This document shows positions 28,287 to 38,302 of a stretch of DNA of 64,000 nucleotides, in pieces (within the stretch, counting starts at the first letter, position 1; each line of letters starts with the position of its first letter). Made by a program: the position numbers and the translations under genes. The notes under the pieces were generated by a model that saw only the letters and a list, made by a program, of their open reading frames with translations, searched no databases and was not told the origin of the DNA. The DNA is from Betaproteobacteria bacterium. GTDB taxonomy: Bacteria > Pseudomonadota > Gammaproteobacteria > Burkholderiales > Burkholderiaceae_C. The DNA lies in assembly GCA_016716535.1 (NCBI GenBank), contig JADJWD010000002.1, forward strand, positions 496,001 through 560,000, written 5' to 3'.

Positions 28287-29060
28287 ATGCCCCCCGCCAC
28301 CAGACTCTTCGACCTCACCGGCCGCACGGCCCTCATCACCGGCTCGAGCGCCGGCATCGGCTACGCGATCGCCGGCGGGCTGGCCTCGGCCGGCGCGCGC
28401 ATCGTGCTCAACGGCCGCGACCCGGCGAAGCTCGCGCGCGCCGCCGAGACCTTGCGGGCGCAAGGTGCCATCGTGCTGACGACGGCTTTCGACGTCACCG
28501 ACGGCGCCGCGGTCACCGAGGCGGTGGCGGCGATCGAGGCGGAAGCCGGCGCGATCGACATCCTCTTCAACAACGCCGGCATGCAGTTGCGCGCGCCGCT
28601 CGAGCAGTACGAAGAGGCGAACTGGCGCCGCCTGATGCGCACCAACGTCGACAGCGTCTTCCTCGTCGGCCAGGCGGTGGCGCGGCACATGATCGGGCGC
28701 CGCCGCGGCAAGATCATCAACGTCTGCTCGGTGCAAAGTGAACTCGGCCGCCCGGGCATCGCGCCGTACACCGCGAGCAAGGGCGCGGTGAAGATGCTGA
28801 CCAAGGGCATGGCGATCGACTGGGGCCCGCACGGGCTGCAGGTCAACGGCCTCGGGCCCGGCTACTTCAAGACCGAGCTGAACCAGGCGCTCGTCGACAA
28901 CCCCGAGTTCACGACGTGGCTCGTCAACCGCACGCCCAGCCGCCGCTGGGGCGACGTGCAGGACCTCGTGGGTGCCGCGATCTTCCTCGCCAGCGACGCT
29001 TCGAACTTCGTCAACGGGCACATCCTGTACGTCGACGGCGGCGTCACGGCGACGCTGTAG
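28287..29060 (+). CDS. SDR family oxidoreductase (gluconate 5-dehydrogenase-like)
   Basis: A 257-residue classical short-chain dehydrogenase. NAD(P) site TGSSAGIGYAIA; NNAG motif LFNNAGMQ; catalytic Ser in VCSVQSELG, Tyr and Lys in YTASK; C-terminal GHILYVDGG. The best family fit is the gluconate 5-dehydrogenase group, although the neighbours suggest a hydroxyacyl or cyclic alcohol substrate. ATG 28287 is chosen because it opens the normal N terminus. It lies 67 bases upstream of badI on the same strand. Confidence 0.85.
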   Translation: MPPATRLFDLTGRTALITGSSAGIGYAIAGGLASAGARIVLNGRDPAKLARAAETLRAQGAIVLTTAFDVTDGAAVTEAVAAIEAEAGAIDILFNNAGMQLRAPLEQYEEANWRRLMRTNVDSVFLVGQAVARHMIGRRRGKIINVCSVQSELGRPGIAPYTASKGAVKMLTKGMAIDWGPHGLQVNGLGPGYFKTELNQALVDNPEFTTWLVNRTPSRRWGDVQDLVGAAIFLASDASNFVNGHILYVDGGVTATL

Positions 29061-29127
29061 CGCGGCAGCGCTGTAGCGCAGTAGGGCTACGATGAGCCGG
29101 TGTCTTGACATCACCGGCAAGGACCCC

Positions 29128-29910
29128 ATGGACTTCGAAGACCTCCTGTACGAGATCCGCAACGGCGTCGCGTGGATCACGATCAACCGCCCGGACAAGA
29201 TGAACGCCTTCCGCGGCACCACCTGCGACGAGCTGATCCGCGCGTTCAACAAGGCGGGCTACGACAAGAGCGTGGGCGCCATCGTGCTGGCCGGCGCCGG
29301 CGATCGGGCCTTCTGCACCGGCGGCGACCAGTCGGCGCACGACGGCAACTACGACGGCCGCGGCACGATCGGCCTGCCGATGGAGGAACTGCACGACGCC
29401 ATCCGCAATGTGCCGAAACCCGTGATCGCGCGCGTGCAGGGCTACGCGATCGGCGGCGGCAACGTGCTGGCGACGATCTGCGACCTGACGGTGTGCTCCG
29501 AGAAAGCGATCTTCGGCCAAGTCGGCCCGAAGATGGGCTCGGTCGACCCGGGCTACGGCACCGCCTTCCTCGCGCGCGTCGTCGGCGAGAAGAAGGCGCG
29601 CGAGATCTGGTACTTCTGCCGCCGCTACACCGGCGCCGAGGCGGTGGCGATGGGGCTGGCGAACCTCTGCGTGCCGCCCGAGCAACTCGACGCCACCGTG
29701 CAGGCCTGGGGCGAGGAGCTGTGCGAGCGCAGTCCGACGGCGCTGGCGATCGCCAAGCGCAGCTTCAACATGGACACCGCGCACCAGGCAGGCATCGCCG
29801 GCATGGGCATGCTGGCGCTGAAGATGTACTACGACACCGACGAGTCACGCGAGGGTGTCGCGGCGCTGAAGGAAAAGCGCAAGCCGCAGTTTCGCAAGTT
29901 CGCCAAGTAA
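29128..29910 (+). CDS. badI: 2-ketocyclohexanecarboxyl-CoA hydrolase BadI
   Basis: 260 residues, a crotonase-superfamily, MenB-like enzyme. Long stretches follow Rhodopseudomonas BadI as I remember it: YEIRNGVAWITINRPDKMNA, GDRAFCTGGDQSAHDGNYDG, GQVGPKMGSVDPGYGTAFLA and KRSFNMDTAHQAGIAGMGM. BadI hydrolytically opens the ring of 2-ketocyclohexanecarboxyl-CoA to pimeloyl-CoA. ATG 29128 has AAGGA upstream and gives the known length. The BadH-like dehydrogenase that would make its substrate is at 33118. Confident family call. Confidence 0.93.
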   Translation: MDFEDLLYEIRNGVAWITINRPDKMNAFRGTTCDELIRAFNKAGYDKSVGAIVLAGAGDRAFCTGGDQSAHDGNYDGRGTIGLPMEELHDAIRNVPKPVIARVQGYAIGGGNVLATICDLTVCSEKAIFGQVGPKMGSVDPGYGTAFLARVVGEKKAREIWYFCRRYTGAEAVAMGLANLCVPPEQLDATVQAWGEELCERSPTALAIAKRSFNMDTAHQAGIAGMGMLALKMYYDTDESREGVAALKEKRKPQFRKFAK

Positions 29911-29960
29911 CTGGCTGAGGGCTGGGGCTGAAGGCTGACCGGCGCGGGCGCCGGCCAGCG

Positions 29961-30003
29961 GCCCGCCTGGCGCAGGCGCCCCCGGGGTTACCCAGGGGCG
30001 GGC
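29961..30003. terminator. GC-rich inverted repeat after badI
   Basis: GCCCGCC (29961-29967) pairs with GGCGGGC (29997-30003), with partial pairing inside (CTGG with CCAG). It lies about 50 bases past the badI stop and before the next promoter. There is no T-tract. It may be a transcription end or attenuator. Confidence 0.35.
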
Positions 30004-30031
30004 CAAGCGCATGAACCAGGTCAAGTTTATT

Positions 30032-30057
30032 GCGGCATTCGGGTACCAGAATGCCGC
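30032..30057. promoter_or_regulatory. 26-bp near-perfect palindrome, candidate operator
   Basis: GCGGCATTC (30032-30040) and GAATGCCGC (30049-30057) are perfect 9-bp arms. The 8-base centre GGGTACCA is itself palindromic except for its outer pair, so 24 of 26 bases are symmetric. It ends 29 bases before the ATG of the ferritin-ligase fusion gene, an ideal place for a repressor. The MarR protein encoded at 25952 is one candidate; TetR-type regulators also use such sites. Confidence 0.6.
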
Positions 30058-30086
30058 GAAGGGGACACCGCCCCAGGAGACTTGGC

Positions 30087-32267
30087 ATGGGCGCCGAAAC
30101 CCGCGGCAGCACGCTCGACGACGACGGCGCGGGCCTGCGCTTCGCCGGCGCGCCCGCGCTGTGGCAGTGCGCCGGCTGTGCCCGGCAGGTCGAGGGGTTC
30201 GCGTTCGCGTACGGGCGCTGCCCGCATTGCGGCGGCGTGCTCGCGCTGGTTGACGGCGCGGCGACGGCCGGTGCGGCTTCGGCTGCGCCCGGCGTGGACC
30301 CGGTCAGCGCCGACGCCGCCGCGCTGGCCGCGCTGCGCACGGCCTTCGAGATCGAACTCGGCGGCCGCGCCTTCTATCAGCGCGCCGCCGTCGACTGCAC
30401 CGACGCGCCGCTGCGCGAGCTGTTCCGCCGCTTCGCGGTGATGGAAGGCGAGCACATGGAGGCGCTGGCGCGGCGCTGCCAGGTCGACATGCCCGACCCG
30501 CCGGCGCAGTTCCAGCTCGAGACGGCGGCCGTGTTCGCCGGCGTCGACCCACGCGTCGCCGATGCCGGCGACCTGCTGCGCATCGCGATCGGTTTCGAGC
30601 AGCGCGCGGCCGGCTTCTTCAGCGGGCGCGCGGCAGCGGCGGCCGCGGGCTCGGCGGAGCGGGCGCTGTACGACGAACTGGCTGCCGAGGAGGTCGAACA
30701 CGCGGCGCGGCTGCAGGCCGAGCTGGCGCGGTGGCATGAACGTGAGCGCGAACGTGGGGCCGAGCTCCAGCCGAAGACTGCGCCCGGCCCCGCAGCCGAT
30801 GCCACTGCCGCCGCGGCCCCCTTCAACGGCGCCGAATGGCTGATCGCCAGCCACGCCGCCGACGCCGTGGCGATCGAATGCGACGGCAAGCGCATGACGT
30901 ATGGCCGGCTGCGCGACCGCGTCGCACGCGCCGGCGCGCTGTGGCGCGCGCGCGGCCTGCGGCCGGGCGACCGCGTCGCGGTGAAGCTGCCCGACGGCTT
31001 CGACTGGGTCGTCGCGTGGCTCGGCGCCGTGTGGGCCGGCGGCGTCGCGGTCGGCGTCAACCCCAAGATCCCGGCGCCCGAGTGGCAGTTCATCCTCGAG
31101 GAAGCCGGCTTCGACGTCATCGTCGCCGAATTGGCCGACGACACGCCGGCACCCTGGCGCGCGCGCGTCATGGTCGTCGACGAGGCGCGCCGCGCCGTTG
31201 CCGCGACGGCGCCGATGGCGGCCGTGCCGGTGGCCGAGGAGACGCCGGCCTTCTGGGTGCACTCTTCGGGCACCTCGGGCAAGCCAAAGGCGGTTGTGCA
31301 CGCGCACCGCTGCCTGCGCGAGATCGGCCGCATCTCGGCCGAGCGCTTCGGCATCGGCCCGGGCGATCGGCTCTTCGCGAGCTCGCGCCTCTTCTTCGCC
31401 TATCCGCTGACGAACCTGCTGCTGGCCGGCCTGCGCCTGGGCGCGACGCTGCTGCTCGACGCGCAGTGGCCTAACGCCAAGAGTGTGGCCGAGACGGTGG
31501 CGCGCACGCGGCCGACGGTGCTGTTCAGCGTGCCGTCGCTGTACCGCGACCTGCTGCACGAGAGCCTCGGGCCGGCCATCGCGGCGGCGGGCGTGCGGCT
31601 GTGCGTTTCGGCCGGCGAGGCGCTGCCGGTGCAGCTGCGCCAGCGCTGGGTGGCCGAGAGCGGCCTGCCGATCATCGACGGCTACGGCGCCTCCGAGACG
31701 CTGGTGCTGGTGATGCTGGGGGCCGACGAGCGTGGCTTCAAGCCGTCGCCCGGCATCGAGATCGCGCCGCTCGACGACGTGCCCCCCGGCACGCCGACGC
31801 GGCTGCGCGTGCGCGCGCCGACGCTGGCGCTGGGTTACCTCGACCGGCCGCAGGCGCAGGCCGAGACTTTCCGCGAAGGCGCGTTCTGCCCGGCGGACCT
31901 GTGGCAGCGCAGCGCCGACGGCTTCTGGCAGTTTGCCGGCCGCGAAGATTCACTCGTCAAGATCCGAGGCCGCTGGGTCAACCTGGTCGAGCTCGCCGAG
32001 GCGCTGGCGGCGCGCTCGGGCGCCGTCAGCGACGGCGCCGCGGTGTGCGTGCCCGACGCCGACGGCGTCGACGCGGTGGCCTACTTTTACGTCGCGCGCG
32101 ATGGCGACGAGGCGCGCGCCGCGCTCGAAGCGCACCTGGCGACACTGCCGCAGCACCAGCGCCCGCGCTGGCTGCACGCGATGGAGGCCTTGCCGCGTGG
32201 GCCGACCGGCAAGCTGTTGCGGCGCAAGCTCGTCGAGCTGCATCGCAGCGGGGATGTGCCGTCATGA
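30087..32267 (+). CDS. fusion: zinc ribbon + rubrerythrin-like diiron domain + benzoate-CoA ligase-type AMP ligase
   Basis: About 726 residues in three parts. Residues 26-50 form a rubredoxin-like ribbon with Cys pairs WQCAGC and RCPHCG. Residues about 78-215 form a four-helix ferritin-like domain with a full diiron ligand set: Glu90, Glu120-x-x-His123, Glu171, Glu202-x-x-His205. Residues about 250-726 form an acyl-CoA ligase with SSGTSGKPK, GYGASE and a C-terminal PTGKLLRRKL. The ligase part resembles benzoate-CoA ligases, which are normally about 520 residues and unfused. It should activate a ring carboxylate such as cyclohexanecarboxylate or benzoate; the role of the diiron part is unknown. 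ATG 30087 has AGGAGA upstream. Its stop overlaps the hydratase start (ATGA). Confidence 0.85.
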   Translation: MGAETRGSTLDDDGAGLRFAGAPALWQCAGCARQVEGFAFAYGRCPHCGGVLALVDGAATAGAASAAPGVDPVSADAAALAALRTAFEIELGGRAFYQRAAVDCTDAPLRELFRRFAVMEGEHMEALARRCQVDMPDPPAQFQLETAAVFAGVDPRVADAGDLLRIAIGFEQRAAGFFSGRAAAAAAGSAERALYDELAAEEVEHAARLQAELARWHERERERGAELQPKTAPGPAADATAAAAPFNGAEWLIASHAADAVAIECDGKRMTYGRLRDRVARAGALWRARGLRPGDRVAVKLPDGFDWVVAWLGAVWAGGVAVGVNPKIPAPEWQFILEEAGFDVIVAELADDTPAPWRARVMVVDEARRAVAATAPMAAVPVAEETPAFWVHSSGTSGKPKAVVHAHRCLREIGRISAERFGIGPGDRLFASSRLFFAYPLTNLLLAGLRLGATLLLDAQWPNAKSVAETVARTRPTVLFSVPSLYRDLLHESLGPAIAAAGVRLCVSAGEALPVQLRQRWVAESGLPIIDGYGASETLVLVMLGADERGFKPSPGIEIAPLDDVPPGTPTRLRVRAPTLALGYLDRPQAQAETFREGAFCPADLWQRSADGFWQFAGREDSLVKIRGRWVNLVELAEALAARSGAVSDGAAVCVPDADGVDAVAYFYVARDGDEARAALEAHLATLPQHQRPRWLHAMEALPRGPTGKLLRRKLVELHRSGDVPS

Positions 32268-33117
32268 GTGTCGCCGTGGACATCGAACCCATCGTCCGCG
32301 CCGAGCGCCGCGGCGACGTGCTCGTCGTGACGTTGCAGCGCGCGCCCGTCAATGCGATCAACGACGAGTTGCTCGCGCAACTGGCCGATGTGCTCGACGG
32401 CGTCGAGGCCGACGACACCATCGCCGTGCTGCACCTGCGCAGCGCCTGCAAGGTGTTCTGCGCTGGCGCCGACCTCGCGCTGATCCGCTCGTGCGTGGCC
32501 ACCGCGGCCGGCCGCGAGGCGATGCTCGGCACCGTGCGGCGCATGCAGCGGGTGTTCGCGCGGCTCGAGGCGCTGCCGTGCGTGACGCTGGCCGAACTCG
32601 GCGGCTCGGCACTCGGCGGCGGCTTCGAGCTGGCGCTGGCGTGTGACCTGCGCATCGCGGCGTGCGAGGCGCGCGTCGGCCTTCCCGAAGCGGGGCTCGG
32701 CCTGCTCGCCGCCGCCGGCGGCACGCAGCGGCTGACGCGCCTGGTCGGCCACGGCCTCGCGCGCCGGCTGATCCTGGGCGCCGAGACACCCGATGGCAGC
32801 GAGGCCGCGCGGCTGGGCCTCGTGCAATGGGCCGTGCCGCGCGAACGGCTCGCGGCTGAAGCTTGCGCACTGGCCGAGCGCTACGGCGCGATGCCGCGCC
32901 TGGCGTTCGCCGAGAACAAGCGCTGCATTGCGTTGGCCGGCGTGCCGGGCGATGTCGGCTTCGCCGCCGAGATCGATGCAACGCGGCGCCTGTACCAGCA
33001 CCCGGAAACCGTGCGCCGCGTCTCGGCCTTCCTCGACAAGAGCGCTGAGCGCGGCGCCGTTCAACCGAATCGACCGACTCAACCGACTCAACCGAATCAA
33101 CCGAAGGAGCCCACGGC

Positions 33118-33121
<4 letters not shown>
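32264..33121 (+). CDS. enoyl-CoA hydratase, candidate cyclohex-1-ene-1-carboxyl-CoA hydratase
   Basis: A 285-residue crotonase. Oxyanion-hole segments: FCAGADLAL and ELGGSALGGGFELALACD. Both catalytic Glu are present: in GGGFELA and in LPEAGLGLL. The protein should therefore be a working hydratase. Its place between a ligase and a BadH-like dehydrogenase fits the BadK step. The C terminus has an odd Gln/Pro/Asn/Thr tail encoded by five 9-bp repeats. The start overlaps the ligase stop and the stop overlaps the badH start, both as ATGA, so three genes are coupled. Confidence 0.85.
33061..33105 (+). repeat. five 9-bp tandem repeats at the 3' end of the hydratase gene
   Basis: Five units of the type TCAACCGA(A/C) run from 33061 to 33105; the second has one change. 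They encode the proline/glutamine-rich tail of the hydratase. The last unit runs into the GAAGGAG ribosome site of the next gene, so unit number could change both the tail and its spacing. Confidence 0.8.
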
Positions 33122-33864
<743 letters not shown>

Positions 33865-33886
33865 AGCCTGTTTGAAGGCACGAACG

Positions 33887-34378
33887 ATGGATTACACGCT
33901 TGCGCAATTCCTGGCCCACGCGATCGCGCTCGAGCGCGAGGCGGCCGAGCGCTACCTCGAACTGGCCGACATGATGGAGGCGCACCGCAACGACGAGGTG
34001 GCCTCGCTGTTCCGCGACATGGTGCGCTACTCGAACCTGCACCACGACTCGATCGTCGAGCGCGCGAGCGGCATTGCGTTGCCGAAGATCGGGCCGTACG
34101 AGTACGCCTGGCGCCACCCGCCCGAGGCCGGCGGCGACGAGGCCTTCGACCCGGCGCTGAACGCCTACGACGCGCTGCGCTACGCGCGCGAGAACGAGCT
34201 GCGCGCGATGGCGTACTACGCCGAGGCCGGTCTCACGTCGAGCGACGAGGAGGTCAAGCGCCTGGCCGCCGAGTTCGCCGCCGAGGAGACCGAGCACGTC
34301 GAGGCGCTGGACGACTGGCTGGCGCGCACGAAGCGCCCGTCGGCGACGTGGGCGGCCGACCCGCACCGCGAGCGTTGA
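33887..34378 (+). CDS. ferritin-like (rubrerythrin-type) protein
   Basis: A 163-residue four-helix ferritin-like protein. Helix 1 has LEREAAERYLELA, helix 3 ARENELRAMAYY and helix 4 AEETEHVEALDDW with an intact ExxH. In helix 2 the expected ExxH is changed: aligned with the fused domain at 30087, where it reads MEGEH, this protein reads YSNLH, so Ser replaces the Glu ligand while His is kept. No rubredoxin domain is present. It lies 22 bases after badH and is probably in its operon. Function unknown; peroxide handling, electron transfer or partner binding to the fusion ligase are options. Confidence 0.8.
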   Translation: MDYTLAQFLAHAIALEREAAERYLELADMMEAHRNDEVASLFRDMVRYSNLHHDSIVERASGIALPKIGPYEYAWRHPPEAGGDEAFDPALNAYDALRYARENELRAMAYYAEAGLTSSDEEVKRLAAEFAAEETEHVEALDDWLARTKRPSATWAADPHRER

Positions 34379-34439
34379 CGAGACGGCGACCGCAAAGCCG
34401 GTGAACGGAAGTCCAGCGAGCGCGCCCGCCGTGCCGGCT

Positions 34440-34859
34440 TCACTCGCAGAGCTTGCGGATGTCCTCGGGCACCGGCACCCCGTAGATGCGGCGCCGGTCG
34501 GCCGGGTCGCGCTTGCAGAAGATGCGCGTCTCGACGCTCTCGCAGATGAGGTCGTCGCCGCGCGTGACGACGTGCTTGTGCAGGAAGACCTTGGCGCGCC
34601 ACTCCTGCACCGAGGTGGTGATCAGCAGCTTCTCGCCGTAGGTGGCGCTCTTGACGAAGCGTGCGTGGTGCTCGAGCAGCGGCGTGCCGATGATGCCGGT
34701 CTCGTGCTCGAGCACATGCCACGGCGGCACGCCATGGCTCATGAAGAAATGCAGCGACGCGGCGTCCATCCAGCGGTGGTAACGCGGGAAGAAGACGATG
34801 CCTGCGGGGTCGCAGTCGCCGAAACGGATCTCGACGTGCATCGTCGCGGTCTTGCTCAT
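34440..34859 (-). CDS. acyl-CoA thioesterase, 4-hydroxybenzoyl-CoA thioesterase family
   Basis: A 139-residue hotdog-fold thioesterase. The N-terminal FGDCDPAGIVFFPRYHRWMD carries the catalytic Asp typical of the 4HBT group. ATG 34859 has AAGGA upstream. A benzoyl-CoA thioesterase beside box genes is known in Azoarcus, where it is thought to free trapped CoA; that role fits here. It is divergent from the enoyl-CoA hydratase at 34937, with a 77-base shared promoter region. Confidence 0.88.
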   Translation of the reverse strand: MSKTATMHVEIRFGDCDPAGIVFFPRYHRWMDAASLHFFMSHGVPPWHVLEHETGIIGTPLLEHHARFVKSATYGEKLLITTSVQEWRAKVFLHKHVVTRGDDLICESVETRIFCKRDPADRRRIYGVPVPEDIRKLCE

Positions 34860-34936
34860 TGAACATCCTTCACCAGGGCGCGCAGAATTCTACGGGCCCT
34901 TCTCCCATCCCCTTACAGACACCCACGGAGCAAACC

Positions 34937-35755
34937 ATGAAGCGCACCCCGATGGCGGCCTACGAGGCGCGGCACTTCGGCTATTCGGTCACCGGCAAGG
35001 TGGCGACGATCACGCTGAACCGGCCCGAGCGCAAGAACCCGCTGACGTTCGAGTCGTACGCCGAACTGCGCGACCTCTTCCGCGCGCTGGTCTACGCGCC
35101 CGATGTCAAAGCCGTCGTGCTGACCGGCGCCGGCGGCAACTTCTGCTCCGGCGGCGACGTGCACGAGATCATCGGCCCGCTCGTGAAGATGGAGATGCCC
35201 GAGCTGCTCGAGTTCACGCGCATGACCGGCGACGTGGTCAAGGCGATGCGCGCCTGCCCGCAGCCGATCATCGCCGCGATCGACGGCATCTGCACCGGCG
35301 CCGGCTCGATGCTCGCGTGCGGCGCCGACCTGCGCTTCGCGACGCCGCGCGCGAAGCTGGCGTTCCTGTTCGTGCGCGTCGGGCTGGCCGGCGCCGACAT
35401 GGGCGCGTGCACGCTGCTGCCGCGGCTGATCGGCCTGTCGCGCGCGGCCGACCTGCTATACAGCGGCCGCACCGTCGGCGCCGAGGAGGCCGAACGCTTC
35501 GGCTTCTACAACCGGCTCGTCGACCCCGACGCGCTCGCCGGCGAGGCGGCGGCGTATGCGAAGGATCTCGCCGAAGGCCCGACCTTCGGCCACGCGATGA
35601 CGAAGACGATGTTGTGGCAGGAGTGGAGCGCGGGCTTGGGCGAATGCATCGAGGCCGAGGCGCAGGCGCAGGCGATCTGCATGCAGACGAAGGACTTCGA
35701 ACGCGCCTACCATGCGTTCGCAGCCAAGCAGAAGCCGGTGTTCGAGGGCAACTGA
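34937..35755 (+). CDS. crotonase-family protein lacking both hydratase glutamates
   Basis: 272 residues with a full crotonase fold: oxyanion-hole segments FCSGGDVHEI and GICTGAGSMLACGAD. At the two catalytic Glu positions, this protein has Met (GAGSMLA) and Arg (FVRVGLAG). It therefore is unlikely to hydrate enoyl-CoA in the usual way. It may be an isomerase, hydrolase or dienoyl-CoA enzyme, perhaps moving the double bond of 3,4-dehydroadipyl-CoA. It is probably co-transcribed with the acyl-CoA dehydrogenase 33 bases downstream. ATG 34937 with GGAG upstream. Confidence 0.82.
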   Translation: MKRTPMAAYEARHFGYSVTGKVATITLNRPERKNPLTFESYAELRDLFRALVYAPDVKAVVLTGAGGNFCSGGDVHEIIGPLVKMEMPELLEFTRMTGDVVKAMRACPQPIIAAIDGICTGAGSMLACGADLRFATPRAKLAFLFVRVGLAGADMGACTLLPRLIGLSRAADLLYSGRTVGAEEAERFGFYNRLVDPDALAGEAAAYAKDLAEGPTFGHAMTKTMLWQEWSAGLGECIEAEAQAQAICMQTKDFERAYHAFAAKQKPVFEGN

Positions 35756-35788
35756 GGCTGCGATCAGACGCAACCCGAGCGAGTCGCC

Positions 35789-36982
35789 ATGACCCACGCC
35801 GACCCCGAGCACCTGCACTGGCCGTTTTTCGACGACGGGCATCGCGCCTATGCGCGCGAGATTGCAGCGTGGTGCGCGCGCGAGCTGCCGCAGGTGGAGC
35901 GAGGGGAGGGCGGCCACGCCGATACCGACGAAGCCGCGCACACGCTCGTGCAGCGGCTCGTGCCAGCGCTCGGCCGCGCTGGCTTGCTGCGTGCCTGCGT
36001 CGCGGCCGAGCACGGCGGCGCGCGCGACGCGATCGATGTGCGCACGCTGGCCATCGCGCGCGAGACGCTGGCACGAGCGAGCGGCCTCGCGGACTTCGCG
36101 CTCGCGATGCAGGGCCTGGGCAGCGTGCCGGTGAGCCTCTTCGGCAATGCCGCGCAGCAGCGCGCGCTGCTGCCGGCGGTGGCGCGCGGCGAGGTGATCA
36201 CCGCGTTTGCGCTGTCGGAGCCCGAGGCCGGCTCCGACGCCGCGGCGATGCAGGCAACCGCCGTGCGCAGCGGTGACGGCTGGGTGCTCAACGGCACCAA
36301 GACCTGGATCTCGAACGCCGGCATCGCCGATTCCTTCGTCGTCTTCGCGCGCAGCGGCGAGGCGTCGGGTGCCAAGGGGATTTCCGCCTTCATCGTGCGC
36401 GCCGGCACGCCGGGCCTGGACGCGAGCGTGCGCATCCCGGTCATCGCGCCGCACCCGCTGGGCACCGTGCGGCTGACCGACTGCCGCGTCGGCCCCGAGG
36501 CGCTGCTCGGCGAGGCGGGGCAGGGCTTTCGCATCGCGATGGGCACGCTGGACCTCTTTCGCACGACGGTCGGCGCGGCGGCGCTCGGCTTCGCACGGCG
36601 TGCGCTCGACGAGGCGGTGGCACGCGCCAAGGCGCGGCGCATGTTCGGCCGCACGCTGGCCGAATACCAGCTCACGCAGGCGAGACTCGGCGAGATGGCA
36701 ACGCTGATCGACGCGTCGGCCTTGCTGATCTACCGCAGCGCCTGGACGCGCGACGTGCTCGGCAAGCGCGTCACGCGCGAGGCGTCGATGGCCAAGATGT
36801 ACGCCACCGAAGCGGCGCAGCAGGTGATCGACGGCGCCGTGCAACTCTTCGGCGGCCTCGGCGTCGTGCGCGGCAACACCGTCGAACGCCTGTACCGCGA
36901 GATCCGCGCCCTGCGCATCTACGAAGGCGCGAGCGAGGTGCTGCAGCTGGTCATCGGCGGCAAGGTGCTCGAGGGGCCCTGA
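35789..36982 (+). CDS. acyl-CoA dehydrogenase, candidate cyclohexanecarboxyl-CoA dehydrogenase
   Basis: A 397-residue acyl-CoA dehydrogenase. FAD/substrate segments FALSEPEAGSDAAA and TKTWISNAG; C-terminal QLFGGLGVVRGN and RIYEGASEVLQLVIG, with the catalytic Glu in YEGAS. Family length is normal. With the ligase, hydratase, BadH and BadI genes nearby, it is the best candidate for the AliB-type step that makes cyclohex-1-ene-1-carboxyl-CoA. A medium-chain or pimeloyl-CoA substrate cannot be excluded. ATG 35789. It is convergent with the thiolase. Confidence 0.85.
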   Translation: MTHADPEHLHWPFFDDGHRAYAREIAAWCARELPQVERGEGGHADTDEAAHTLVQRLVPALGRAGLLRACVAAEHGGARDAIDVRTLAIARETLARASGLADFALAMQGLGSVPVSLFGNAAQQRALLPAVARGEVITAFALSEPEAGSDAAAMQATAVRSGDGWVLNGTKTWISNAGIADSFVVFARSGEASGAKGISAFIVRAGTPGLDASVRIPVIAPHPLGTVRLTDCRVGPEALLGEAGQGFRIAMGTLDLFRTTVGAAALGFARRALDEAVARAKARRMFGRTLAEYQLTQARLGEMATLIDASALLIYRSAWTRDVLGKRVTREASMAKMYATEAAQQVIDGAVQLFGGLGVVRGNTVERLYREIRALRIYEGASEVLQLVIGGKVLEGP

Positions 36983-37035
36983 GGAGGCGCCCTGAGGAGG
37001 CGCCCTGCGGGCCCGCGCCTTGATGTGAGGCGCCC
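36980..37035. repeat. short direct repeats in the convergent gap
   Basis: A 13-bp unit TGAGGAGGCGCCC occurs at 36980-36992 and 36993-37005, and a shorter form TGAGGCGCCC at 37026-37035. The first copy includes the stop of the acyl-CoA dehydrogenase. The GGCGCC cores could form alternative hairpins between the converging genes. Confidence 0.6.
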
Positions 37036-37096
37036 TGTGGGCCGGCGCCGCCGCGGCGGCCGTGGCCACCGCGCCGCCGCCGCGCGACCGTTGTCC

Positions 37097-38298
<1,202 letters not shown>

Positions 38299-38302
<4 letters not shown>

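Noticed and set aside
29103..29127. TTGACA at 29105 before badI considered as a -35 element
   Set aside because: A 17-base spacing puts the -10 on the badI start codon, with no AT-rich match. The flanking GCCGGTG/CACCGGC repeat (29096-29118) is also short for an operator.
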